Source of the DNA: Acidobacteriota bacterium
GTDB taxonomy: Bacteria; Acidobacteriota; Thermoanaerobaculia; Gp7-AA8
Direction of reading: 5' to 3'
DNA length: 64,000 bases
NCBI GenBank assembly: GCA_021781455.1
Contig: JAJXWV010000041.1
Coordinates: forward strand, 1-64,000
In this document: positions 43,483 through 51,489 of the stretch, in pieces
Layout: each line of letters opens with the position of its first letter
Position numbering within the stretch: position 1 is the first letter of the stretch
Notes under the pieces: model-generated
Told to the model about the DNA's origin: nothing
The model's input: only the letters and a program-made list of their open reading frames with translations
Databases searched by the model: none
Made by a program: the position numbers and the translations under genes

Positions 43483-43513
43483 ATCAGGCGCCCCTCCTGT
43501 CGCAGTCCCGACG

Positions 43514-44965
43514 ATGCCACTAGAACAAAAGCTCCACCTCAAACTCTCCCAGAAACTGATCATGACGCCTTCGCTGCAGCAGGCGATCAAGCTGCTGCAG
43601 TTGTCGAAACTCGAGCTCCAGGAAGTGCTCAACCAGGAGCTCCTTGAGAACCCCCTCCTGGAAGAGTCAGCCGAAGAGACCAAGGCCGAAGAAGCCGAGG
43701 CCGAGGCGCAGGAGAAGAACCAGAACGAAGAGGAGCAGAAACCTCAGGAGCCGGAGAAGGAAAAAGAGAAGGATTCGTTCGAAGAGATCGATTACGACGC
43801 CTATTTCCAGGACTACATCGAATACGGCTACAACCCGCGGATGACGGAGGAACACGACGAGTTTCCCATCGAGAACACCCTCACCCGTCCGCCCAACCTC
43901 ACCGACCACCTGACCTGGCAGCTCAACATGAGCGACGCCTCGCCGGACGTGAAGCAGGTCGCCTACTTCATCATCGGCAACATCGACGAGGACGGCTATC
44001 TGCGCGCCACCAGCGAGGAGATCGCCGCGGCCGGACCATGGTCGGCCGAGCTCGTCGAGAAGGCGATCACGGCCATTCAGTCGCTCGATCCCATCGGCGT
44101 AGGTGCCCGCGACCTGCGCGAATGCCTCCTGCTCCAGCTCGATTTCCTGGAGATCGACGTACCCCTCGTCGAGGTGGTCGTCCGCGATCACTGGGACGAG
44201 TTCATGCAGAGAAAATTCGTCCAGCTGGCGAAGACCCTCGGCATCGACATGAAGACGCTGGAGGGGCTCGTGGAGATCATCAAGCACCTCGACCCCAAGC
44301 CCGGCCGGAAGTACTCGGACGAGCGCGCCATCTACGTGGAGCCGGACGTGTACATCCAGAAGGTGGGGGACGAGTACGTGATCGTCCTGAACGAAGACGG
44401 CATGCCCAAGCTGCGCATCAACGGCAGCTATCGGGCCATGCTGAACTCGATGGACTCGAAGCAGGACGGGGAGACGGTCAATTACATCAAAGACAAGATC
44501 CGCTCGGCGGTGTGGCTGATCAAGTCACTCGACCAGCGCCAGCGGACGATCTACAAGGTGGCCGAGTCGATCGTGAAACATCAGCGGGAATTTCTGGAAA
44601 AAGGCATCGACTACCTGCGGCCGCTGGTGTTGCGCGACGTTGCGGACGACATCCAGATGCACGAGTCCACTGTGTCGCGCGTCGTGTCCAACAAGTACAT
44701 GCACACACCGCGCGGGCTCTTCCTGATGAAGTACTTTTTCCACAGCGGGATCGACTCGGACACGGGCGAAGACATCTCCAGCCTGACTGTCAAAAAGAAG
44801 ATCCAGAGCTATATTGATGCCGAAGATCCGCGCAAGCCTCTCTCTGACTCCAAGATCATGAAGATACTCAACGACGAGGGGATCAACATTGCGCGACGCA
44901 CCGTGGCGAAGTACCGCGACGAGCTCAACATCCCGTCGTCGACGGACCGCAAACAGATTTTCTAA
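43514..44965 (+). CDS. rpoN: RNA polymerase sigma-54 factor
   Basis: The 483-residue sigma factor directs transcription that needs enhancer-binding activators. Region I is Gln/Leu-rich (KLHLKLSQKLIMTPSLQQAIKLLQLSKLEL). An acidic Glu/Lys region II spans about 50-95. The core-binding domain (NLTDHLTWQLNMSD, EDGYLRATSEEI), the helix-turn-helix (VADDIQMHESTVSRVVSNKYMHTPRG) and the RpoN box ARRTVAKYRDEL (about 460-471) follow. It is complete. The neighbours lptB (31 bp upstream) and hpf (21 bp downstream) form the classical rpoN locus. No sigma-54 activator is encoded in the window. Confidence 0.98.
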   Translation: MPLEQKLHLKLSQKLIMTPSLQQAIKLLQLSKLELQEVLNQELLENPLLEESAEETKAEEAEAEAQEKNQNEEEQKPQEPEKEKEKDSFEEIDYDAYFQDYIEYGYNPRMTEEHDEFPIENTLTRPPNLTDHLTWQLNMSDASPDVKQVAYFIIGNIDEDGYLRATSEEIAAAGPWSAELVEKAITAIQSLDPIGVGARDLRECLLLQLDFLEIDVPLVEVVVRDHWDEFMQRKFVQLAKTLGIDMKTLEGLVEIIKHLDPKPGRKYSDERAIYVEPDVYIQKVGDEYVIVLNEDGMPKLRINGSYRAMLNSMDSKQDGETVNYIKDKIRSAVWLIKSLDQRQRTIYKVAESIVKHQREFLEKGIDYLRPLVLRDVADDIQMHESTVSRVVSNKYMHTPRGLFLMKYFFHSGIDSDTGEDISSLTVKKKIQSYIDAEDPRKPLSDSKIMKILNDEGINIARRTVAKYRDELNIPSSTDRKQIF

Positions 44966-44986
44966 TCCAACAAGTGAGGTGCAGGC

Positions 44987-45556
44987 ATGGCAACCGTCAT
45001 CACCGGTCGCAGTTTCGAGGTCACTCCCGACATTCGCACGCTGCTGGAGAAGAAGCTCGGCAAAATCCAGGAGAAGCTCTTCCACGACGTCATCGACATC
45101 CGCGCCGTGCTCCGGGTCGAGAAGTACCGCAACATCTGCGAAGTGAACATGGTCGGCAAGGACCATGACGTGAAGACGGTCCAGCAGTCCGACGAGTCGA
45201 TGCAGGACGCGATCAACCTGGCCATCGACCACCTCAAGCGGCAGGCCCAGAAGAACCGCAAGAAACTGCGAGACCATCACCGCAAGGACGGCAATCACGC
45301 CAAGGAAGAAGTCACCGAGTGGGCGGTGCAGGTGCTGGAGCCGGGAAAGCTGCGCGAAAGCGGCGACCACAACCGGCCCCGCATCATCAAGACCAACAAC
45401 CTGCCGATCCGCCCGATGTCGATCGAGGAAGCAGCTCTGCGTCTGGAGGACTCCAAGAACGAGTTCATCGTCTTCAGAGATGTGGATACCGAAAAGATCT
45501 CGGTCATTTACCGTCGACAGGACAACAACCTGGGACTGATCGCGCCGGAGGTCTGA
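44987..45556 (+). CDS. hpf: Ribosome hibernation promoting factor, long form
   Basis: The 189-residue protein has the N-terminal S30AE domain (about 1-100; ITGRSFEVTPDIRTLLEKKLGKI, SMQDAINLAIDHLKRQAQKNRKK) and the C-terminal dimerisation domain (about 130-185; KPMS-like RPMSIEEAALRLEDSKNEFIVFRD, SVIYRRQDNNLGLIAPEV). Long-form HPF makes 100S ribosome dimers by itself, so no RMF is needed. The linker is charged. The ribosome binding site is a GTGAGG sequence before ATG 44987. Confidence 0.96.
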   Translation: MATVITGRSFEVTPDIRTLLEKKLGKIQEKLFHDVIDIRAVLRVEKYRNICEVNMVGKDHDVKTVQQSDESMQDAINLAIDHLKRQAQKNRKKLRDHHRKDGNHAKEEVTEWAVQVLEPGKLRESGDHNRPRIIKTNNLPIRPMSIEEAALRLEDSKNEFIVFRDVDTEKISVIYRRQDNNLGLIAPEV

Positions 45557-45571
45557 TTCCCACGGCCAGAC

Positions 45572-45604
45572 GAGTCCTGAGTGCTGAGTGCTGAGTCCTG
45601 AGTG
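45572..45604. repeat. Lone arm of the GAGTCCTGAGTGCTGA repeat
   Basis: GAGTCCTGAGTGCTGAGTGC then TGAGTCCTGAGTG matches the arm units of the hairpin at 7914-7988 but has no inverted partner nearby. The remaining gap up to hprK (45605-45792) shows no gene. Confidence 0.75.
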
Positions 45605-45792
45605 AGCGGCGTTGCGAGTGCAACGCCGCACGCGAGGCCAATCCGCACGACGGCAAGGATCGAATCCCCAGCCTCAGCGATGCCCGGATCCTCAATCGCG
45701 CCTTCGAAAAGGCGGCTCAGGCGTCGATCGTGAAATAGAGCGGTAAGGCGGTGCCGGCTGGTCGCGCGGCAGCGCTCGCGCCGGTACTTCGC

Positions 45793-45798
45793 TAAACT
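45793..45798 (+). promoter_or_regulatory. -10 box of a predicted leaderless promoter (hprK)
   Basis: TAAACT lies 7 nt before the GTG start at 45806; no ribosome binding site is seen between. Confidence 0.5.
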
Positions 45799-45805
45799 AA
45801 CGACC

Positions 45806-46885
45806 GTGAGCAATCAGCAGGAGGATTTCGTCCAGACCAACGTGCAGATCCTGCTCAGTGGCGAGCTCGAGGATCTGGCGCTGAAGCTCATCACCGGCGA
45901 AGACGGACTGGACCGTGTCATTCTCCGCCCGCGCGTCCAGAAACCGGGCCTGGCCTTCGCCGGCTATTACGAGTACATCAAGCCCTGGCGCGTCCAGATC
46001 ATCGGCGAGTCCGAGACGAAGTACCTGCAGTCGCTCCCGCCGCGCCTTCGCGAGAAGCGCGTGCGCGACGTGGCCGCCCTCGACGTCTCCTGCTTCATCG
46101 TCACCAAAGGCATTCAGCCTCTCGAAGAGTTCACGCACGAGTGCGAGAAGCGGTCGGTGCCTCTGTTCTCGACGCCGTCGATGTCGTCGACGACGATCAC
46201 ACGCTGCACCTATTTCCTGGAAGAGACGATGGCGCCGCGGATCACGATGCACTCCGGCCTGCTGGACGTCTACGGCATCGGGGTGCTGCTCGTCGGCGAC
46301 AGCGGGATCGGCAAGAGCGAGTGCGCTCTCGACCTCGTCTATCGCGGTCATCGGCTCATCGCGGACGACATGGTGGTCATCCGCCGCCACCCCAACGACG
46401 TTCTCCTCGGCTACTCCAACGACCTGCTGCGCCATCACATGGAGCTGCGCGGCATCGGCATCATCGACATCAAGGATCTGTTCGGCGTGGCCTCCACGCG
46501 CGATGTGAAGCCCATCGACCTCGTGGTGAAGCTCGAAAAATGGGTGGAAGGAACCGAGTACGACCGGCTGGGGATCGCCGGCGAGAGTTACGAGCTGCTG
46601 GGCGTGTCCAAACCGTACGTCCGGCTGCCGGTGGCGTCCGGCCGCAACCTGGCCCTGCTGGTCGAGATCGCAGCGCGCAATCACCTGATGAAGCTGCAGG
46701 GCTACGACTCGGCCCGCGCCTTCACGCAGCGCATCGACGACATGATCGCCAACGAGGGGAGCGCCGCCTCCCAGTCCCTGCCTGCCGTTCAACGCGAGGA
46801 GGCGCTCAGCTCGCAGATCCGCAGCAGCAACACGCGCCAGATGCTGCAGCCCGACGTGCTGAACCGGATTCGCAGGCAGAAATGA
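45806..46885 (+). CDS. hprK: HPr kinase/phosphorylase
   Basis: The 359-residue enzyme phosphorylates and dephosphorylates Ser46 of HPr in response to metabolites. The N-terminal domain (about 10-135) has IQPLEEFTHECEKRSVPLFSTPS. The C-terminal kinase domain has TMHSGLLDVYGIGVLLVGDS, the P-loop GDSGIGKS (164-171), ADDMVVIRR, and the HprK signature MELRGIGIIDIKDLFG. The C-terminal ~45 residues are a polar extension. The matching HPr encoded 1.5 kb downstream keeps Ser46, so the regulatory pair is intact. ptsN, often between hpf and hprK in proteobacteria, is absent. Confidence 0.96.
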   Translation: MSNQQEDFVQTNVQILLSGELEDLALKLITGEDGLDRVILRPRVQKPGLAFAGYYEYIKPWRVQIIGESETKYLQSLPPRLREKRVRDVAALDVSCFIVTKGIQPLEEFTHECEKRSVPLFSTPSMSSTTITRCTYFLEETMAPRITMHSGLLDVYGIGVLLVGDSGIGKSECALDLVYRGHRLIADDMVVIRRHPNDVLLGYSNDLLRHHMELRGIGIIDIKDLFGVASTRDVKPIDLVVKLEKWVEGTEYDRLGIAGESYELLGVSKPYVRLPVASGRNLALLVEIAARNHLMKLQGYDSARAFTQRIDDMIANEGSAASQSLPAVQREEALSSQIRSSNTRQMLQPDVLNRIRRQK

Positions 46886-46919
46886 GCGACTTCGTCCGTC
46901 CTGCCTCGCCGTCCACCCT

Positions 46920-46962
46920 CTGCGTACCTCGGTGCCTCTGCGTCTCTGTGGTGAAATCAGCG
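46920..46962. repeat. Lone arm of the CTCTGTGGTGAA repeat
   Basis: CGGTGCCTCTGCGTCTCTGT then GGTGAAAT resembles the right arm of the hairpin at 32396-32455. No inverted partner is next to it. It sits in the gap between hprK and rapZ. Confidence 0.6.
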
Positions 46963-46982
46963 GCGATCGCACCATTCAAGCC

Positions 46983-47849
46983 ATGAAGCGTCCGGAATAT
47001 CTCGTCATCATCACCGGCCTTTCCGGCTCGGGCAAAAGCTATGTGCAGTCGACGCTCGAGGACCTCGGCTTCTACTGCAGCGACAACCTTCCTCTGGAGC
47101 TCATCGAGCCGTTTCTGGATGAAGTGGCCTCGCATGAGAACGCCAACCGCGTCGGCATCGTCGTCGACGTCCGCACGCACGACTTCGCGAAGATCTTTCC
47201 GGACTTCTATCGCGAACGCATCCTGAAACTCGTTCCGAACGCGGTGCTGATTTTTCTCGACGCCAGTGACGAAGTGCTGGCGCGCCGTTTTTCGGAGACG
47301 CGGCGGCCGCACCCCCTGGGAAAGGACCTGCCGATCCTCGAAGCGATCCAGCGCGAGCGCGAGCAGCTGGGGGACGTGAAGGCGCTGGCGAACCTGGTCC
47401 TCGACACGTCGCAATTCTCGGTTCACGAGCTGAAGGCCGAAGTGATGAAGCGCTTTCAGCTTCCCGGATACGAAGTGACGATGCTGGTCACGATCATCAC
47501 CTTCGGCTTCAAGTATTCGATGCCGTACAACCTCGACCTTCTCTTCGACGTGCGCTTCCTGCCGAACCCGCATTTCGTCGAGGAGCTGAGGCCGAAAACC
47601 GGGCTCGACCGCGAGATCGTCGATTATCTGGAGGAACAACCGGAGTACGAGGAGTTCTACAAAAAACTTCTGGCGTTCGTGTCGTACCTCGTTCCGCAAT
47701 ACCGAAGAGAGATGAAAAGCTATCTCACGATCGGGATCGGCTGCACAGGCGGCCGGCACCGTTCGGTGACGGTGGGGCAGCGGCTTGGCGAGGACCTGGA
47801 AGCGCAGGGATACGCGGTCGAGATCGTGCACCGCGACGTGCGTAGGTGA
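46983..47849 (+). CDS. rapZ: RNase adapter / nucleotide-binding protein RapZ
   Basis: The 288-residue protein has the N-terminal P-loop GLSGSGKS (12-19), the DLGFYCSDNLPLELI segment, VVDVRTHD, DASDEVLARRFSETRRPHPL and the C-terminal signature FSYKYS-like TFGFKYSMPYNLDLLFDVRFLPNP and IGIGCTGGRHRSVTV. In E. coli, RapZ binds glucosamine-6-phosphate and guides RNase E to the sRNA GlmZ; outside enterobacteria its role is less clear. The hprK-rapZ-EIIA order links it to the PTS. ATG 46983 gives the family N-terminus. Confidence 0.95.
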   Translation: MKRPEYLVIITGLSGSGKSYVQSTLEDLGFYCSDNLPLELIEPFLDEVASHENANRVGIVVDVRTHDFAKIFPDFYRERILKLVPNAVLIFLDASDEVLARRFSETRRPHPLGKDLPILEAIQREREQLGDVKALANLVLDTSQFSVHELKAEVMKRFQLPGYEVTMLVTIITFGFKYSMPYNLDLLFDVRFLPNPHFVEELRPKTGLDREIVDYLEEQPEYEEFYKKLLAFVSYLVPQYRREMKSYLTIGIGCTGGRHRSVTVGQRLGEDLEAQGYAVEIVHRDVRR

Positions 47850-47930
47850 GGGGAGCAACGACGGCCCCGCCCGCACCGGCGATCCTCCGCAAATCCAGTA
47901 TCATGGCCCGCCGGAACGGAGAGAGACCCA

Positions 47931-48356
47931 GTGATTGGTGCCCTGATCGTGACCCACGGAAACCTTGCCTACGAGCTCCTGAAGGCAGCCCAGAAAATCG
48001 AAGCGGACATCGGACCGATCGAAGCCGTGCCCCTGGAGTGGACCGATTCGGTCGATGAGGCGCGCGAGAAGATCCGCCTGGCACTGGAGAAGTTCGGCCC
48101 CGATCGCGGCGTGATCATCTTCACGGACATGTTCGGTGGCACGCCCAGCAACATCAGCCTCTCCTTCCTGGAGGAGGGGCGGGTGGAGATCGTGACCGGC
48201 GTAAACCTCCCGATGATCGTCAAGTTCGGCACGCTGCAGCAGGAGGCCACCGATGTGGCTACGCTCGCACACGTGATCAGCGAGAAGGGATCGAAGGCCA
48301 TCCGCGTGGCCTCGGATCTTCTCGCTGCCGAGAGGCGCGCGGGGGTGCAGGGTTGA
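47931..48356 (+). CDS. PTS EIIA component, mannose family
   Basis: The 141-residue domain is a mannose-type EIIA with the phospho-accepting His9 in IVTHGNLA, and FTDMFGGTPSNISLSFL plus TGVNLPMIV typical of the fold. It accepts phosphate from HPr. No EIIB, EIIC or EIID gene is in the window, so a regulatory role (as with other orphan EIIA proteins) is likely. The start is GTG 47931, with GGAGAGAG about 10 nt upstream. Its stop overlaps the HPr start (TTGA). Confidence 0.94.
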   Translation: MIGALIVTHGNLAYELLKAAQKIEADIGPIEAVPLEWTDSVDEAREKIRLALEKFGPDRGVIIFTDMFGGTPSNISLSFLEEGRVEIVTGVNLPMIVKFGTLQQEATDVATLAHVISEKGSKAIRVASDLLAAERRAGVQG

Positions 48357-48622
48357 CCCAGCGCGACATGGAGATCAAGAACAAACTAGGACTTCATGCT
48401 CGCGCCGCCGCAAAGCTCGTCCACACCGCCGCTCGGTTCAAATCCGACATCAAGCTGCGCAAGGGCGACGAAGAAGTCGACGGCAAGTCCATCCTCGGAA
48501 TCCTCCTCCTGGCCGCCGGACGCGGCTCTGTCCTGACCGTGAAAGCCGACGGGGAGGACGAGCGCGAGGCTCTCGATGCCATCGAGAAGCTCATCGAGGC
48601 GAAATTCGACGAAGTAGAGTAA
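48353..48622 (+). CDS. ptsH: PTS phosphocarrier protein HPr
   Basis: The 89-residue carrier has both control residues at the canonical positions: His15 in NKLGLHARAA (phosphorylated by EI) and Ser46 in DGKSILGIL (phosphorylated by HprK). The TTG start at 48353 is chosen because it puts these at exactly 15 and 46; ATG 48368 would shorten the first strand. GGGGGT before the TTG can serve as a ribosome binding site. It overlaps the EIIA gene and is followed within 14 bp by ptsI. Confidence 0.96.
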   Translation: MTQRDMEIKNKLGLHARAAAKLVHTAARFKSDIKLRKGDEEVDGKSILGILLLAAGRGSVLTVKADGEDEREALDAIEKLIEAKFDEVE

Positions 48623-48635
48623 TTTGTCTGCAGGC

Positions 48636-50444
48636 ATGCCTCCCACCGACCGCGCACTGAAGAGCTCCGCCGGAACGCGCAGCGACATCCGCACTTACAA
48701 GGGCATCGGCGTCTCGCCGGGCATCGCCATCGGCCGCGCCCTGATCATCGAGAAGCGCGTGGCCTCGGTGTACCGCGTCCCGGTCCGCGAGGAGGAAATC
48801 CCGGGCGAAGTGACGCGCTTCCTGGAGGCGCTGGAGAAGACCCGCGACGAGCTCCTCGACCTCAAACAGAAGGTCAGCCGCTCCATGGGCGACGAGTACG
48901 CCTCCATTTTCGAGGCCCACGCCATGATGGTCAGCGACGCCTCCTTCGCCGACAAGGTCATCCAGAAGATCGAGTCCGAGCAGGTCAACGCCGAGTGGGC
49001 CCTCTCCGAAGTCGAGGAGGAGCTGCAGGCGCGGTTTCAGAGCTTCGAGGACAACTACCTGCGCGAGCGTGTCGCGGACGTCAAGGACGTGTCCGAGCGC
49101 GTGCTCGTCAATCTCCAGGGCATTGCCCATCACGACCTCTCCGAGATCAGCCACGACGTCATCATCATCGCCGACGACCTGACGCCCTCCGACACGGTGC
49201 ACTTCAACCGGCGACCCATCGTCGGCTTCGCCACCGAGGTCGGCGGCCGGACGTCACACACCTCGATCATCGCCAAATCGCTGTTCATGCCGGCGGTCAT
49301 CGGCGTGCCGCGGCTGACCCGGACCATCGACAACGACGAGCTGGTGATCATCGACGGCTACGAAGGCACGGTCATGGTCAACCCGACGGCGGCCATGATC
49401 GAGGAGTATCAGAGCCGGGTCACGCGCCATGCCGAGGCCGAGCGGAAGCTGCTCGAGAACCGGGAAATCCCGGCGATCACCAAGGACAACATCCGCATCT
49501 CGCTGCAGGCCAACATCGAGCTGCCGGAAGAGCTCGACGACGCGTTCAAGTTCGGCGCGGAAGGCATCGGCCTTTACCGGTCCGAGTTCCTCTACATTTC
49601 CAAGTCCCCGCTGCTGCCGACCGAAGAAGAGCATTTCGAGACCTACCGCACCCTCGTGGAGGCGGTGGCTCCAGCGGATTGCATCATTCGAACGTTCGAT
49701 CTCGGTGGAAAGAAGCTGGCCCGAGAAGTCATGGGCAGCAAGGAAGACAACCCCGTCCTCGGGCTGCGCGCGCTGCGCCTCTGCATGAAGCACCGCGACA
49801 TGTTCAAGACCCAGCTGCGGGCGCTCCTGCGCGCTTCGGCGTTCGGAAACCTCAGGATCATGTTCCCGCTCGTCTCCGGGGTACAGGAGCTTCGCCAGGT
49901 CAAGAGACTCATCCGCGAGATCATGGGCGAGCTGGACGAGGAGAAGATCGCCTACAACAAGAATCTGAAGATCGGAATCATGGTCGAGGTTCCGTCGGCG
50001 GCGATCATCGCCGACATCCTCGCCACCGAATCCGATTTCTTCGCCATCGGCACGAACGACCTCATCCAGTACTCGCTGGCCATCGATCGCTCCAACGAGA
50101 ACGTGAGCTATCTCTACGAGCCGCTCCACCCGGCGCTGCTGCGCCTGATCAAGGGTGTCATCGACGCCGGAAAGCGCGCCGGCATTCCGGTGTCCATGTG
50201 CGGCGAGATGGCGGCCGACCCGATCTACGCCACGGTGCTGATCGGGCTGGGCCTGGAGATCTTCTCGATGAACCCGACCTCGATCCCCGTCGTCAAGAAC
50301 GTCGTGCGCGCAGTGCGTTACCGCGACTGCCGGCGCATCGCCGAGATCGCATTGCAGAAGAAGACTGCGCAGGAGATCGAGGAGTTCGTCATCGAGAGCG
50401 TGGCCATGCGCTTTCCGGAAGGGCTGGCAAACAAACAACTATGA
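48636..50444 (+). CDS. ptsI: PTS enzyme I (phosphoenolpyruvate-protein phosphotransferase)
   Basis: The 602-residue enzyme takes phosphate from PEP and passes it to HPr. Visible are the N-terminal YKGIGVSPGIAIG, the HPr-binding helices (about 40-140), the active-site His in GGRTSHTSIIAKS (His208), the PEP-binding GAEGIGLYRSEFLY, RTFDLGGKKL, and the C-terminal FFAIGTNDLIQYSLAIDRSN and SMCGEMAADP with the catalytic Cys. ATG 48636 is chosen; TTG 48624 would add four residues. It is the general sugar-type EI, with no GAF domain like EI-Ntr. It overlaps the cupin gene by ATGA. Confidence 0.97.
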   Translation: MPPTDRALKSSAGTRSDIRTYKGIGVSPGIAIGRALIIEKRVASVYRVPVREEEIPGEVTRFLEALEKTRDELLDLKQKVSRSMGDEYASIFEAHAMMVSDASFADKVIQKIESEQVNAEWALSEVEEELQARFQSFEDNYLRERVADVKDVSERVLVNLQGIAHHDLSEISHDVIIIADDLTPSDTVHFNRRPIVGFATEVGGRTSHTSIIAKSLFMPAVIGVPRLTRTIDNDELVIIDGYEGTVMVNPTAAMIEEYQSRVTRHAEAERKLLENREIPAITKDNIRISLQANIELPEELDDAFKFGAEGIGLYRSEFLYISKSPLLPTEEEHFETYRTLVEAVAPADCIIRTFDLGGKKLAREVMGSKEDNPVLGLRALRLCMKHRDMFKTQLRALLRASAFGNLRIMFPLVSGVQELRQVKRLIREIMGELDEEKIAYNKNLKIGIMVEVPSAAIIADILATESDFFAIGTNDLIQYSLAIDRSNENVSYLYEPLHPALLRLIKGVIDAGKRAGIPVSMCGEMAADPIYATVLIGLGLEIFSMNPTSIPVVKNVVRAVRYRDCRRIAEIALQKKTAQEIEEFVIESVAMRFPEGLANKQL

Positions 50445-50833
50445 GCGCAGACGACGACCTGTTCCGCATCAAAGACATCCAGCACGTGCCCAAGCCGTGG
50501 GGCTATGAGCTGATCTTCGCGAAGACGAGCCGCTACGTGGGCAAGATCCTGCACATCAACCGCGGCGAGTCGCTCAGCCTCCAGTATCACGAGATGAAAG
50601 AGGAGACGCTCTACGTCGTGAGCGGCGAGCTGCGGCTGACGATCGAGCACGAGGGGGACCGACGCGCGCTGATGCTGCGGAAAGGGGAGTCGTTCCACAT
50701 CCCGCCGCGGCTGATTCACAGAATGGAAGCGGTTGCGGACACGGACGTGGCGGAAGTGTCGACCCCTGAGCTGGAGGACGTGGTGCGGCTCGAAGATCGT
50801 TACGGCCGCGTACCCGCGGGCTCGAAACCGTGA
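50441..50833 (+). CDS. Cupin domain protein (mannose-6-phosphate isomerase type II-like)
   Basis: The 130-residue single cupin contains KPWGYELIFAKTSRYVGKIL, the metal-binding motif 1 LSLQYHEMKEETLYVVSGEL (HxnE pattern), and motif 2 HIPPRLIHRMEA. These match the C-terminal cupin of type II phosphomannose isomerases and small sugar-phosphate isomerase-like proteins. The substrate is not certain. It starts inside the ptsI stop (ATGA) and ends with GTGA overlapping the next gene, so it belongs to the PTS operon and may act on a phosphosugar. Confidence 0.87.
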   Translation: MSADDDLFRIKDIQHVPKPWGYELIFAKTSRYVGKILHINRGESLSLQYHEMKEETLYVVSGELRLTIEHEGDRRALMLRKGESFHIPPRLIHRMEAVADTDVAEVSTPELEDVVRLEDRYGRVPAGSKP

Positions 50834-51393
50834 AAACGATCGTGGCGGCCTGGCTCGTCGCTGCCGTGGCTGGTTCGCTGGCCGCGCAGTCCCAGCCCTC
50901 GCAGACAACTGCGGAACCGCCACCTGCGTCCACTTCGACAACGCTCGATCCTCCGAAGACCGAGACGGAGTCGCCACTGGTGCGCGCGGCGCGGCTGTCA
51001 AAGGCCAATCGGAAGATTCCGAAGAAGGTTCTGACCAACGCGGACGTCAAGAAGTCGAAGGGGAAGCTCGCCGTCAGCTCGCCGCCTCCGCTTCCCGCAG
51101 GCGGATTGCCGAAAGCCGACACCGACAAGCGGTCGCCCCTCGAGAAGCAGGATGCGCAGTATCGGGCCAGGAAGGCGGCGGAAGAACGCGTCGGCGTTGC
51201 TCAGAAGAAGGTCGATGGTCTGGAGAAGGACCTCGCCGCCATCGAGCAGTCGTACTACGAGGAAAAGGACCTGAACCGCCGCGACGACGTCATCCAGAAG
51301 CGTTTCGCGCAGGCGAAGCGGCAGCTGGAAGAGGCGCGCAAGGAGCTCGCGGACGCGCGCGACGCGGTGTCGGCGACCACTCCGAAGCCTTAA
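50830..51393 (+). CDS. Secreted coiled-coil protein
   Basis: The 187-residue product has a signal peptide (about 1-19, VAAVAGSLAA), a Pro/Thr-rich segment, a basic stretch (NRKIPKKVLTNADVKKSKGK), and a long charged coiled coil from about 105 to 180 (EERVGVAQKKVDGLEKDLAA, RFAQAKRQLEEARKELADAR). No family is recognised. It may be a periplasmic structural or envelope protein. It is translationally coupled to the cupin gene (GTGA overlap). Confidence 0.7.
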   Translation: MKTIVAAWLVAAVAGSLAAQSQPSQTTAEPPPASTSTTLDPPKTETESPLVRAARLSKANRKIPKKVLTNADVKKSKGKLAVSSPPPLPAGGLPKADTDKRSPLEKQDAQYRARKAAEERVGVAQKKVDGLEKDLAAIEQSYYEEKDLNRRDDVIQKRFAQAKRQLEEARKELADARDAVSATTPKP

Positions 51394-51489
51394 AACCAGC
51401 ACTTCTATCCATTCCGGGACTTCCCGGCCTGCCACGGTTGTTCCCCGACTGATCCGGCTGCGCGGCCGGGATAAACTCTGCGACGGACC

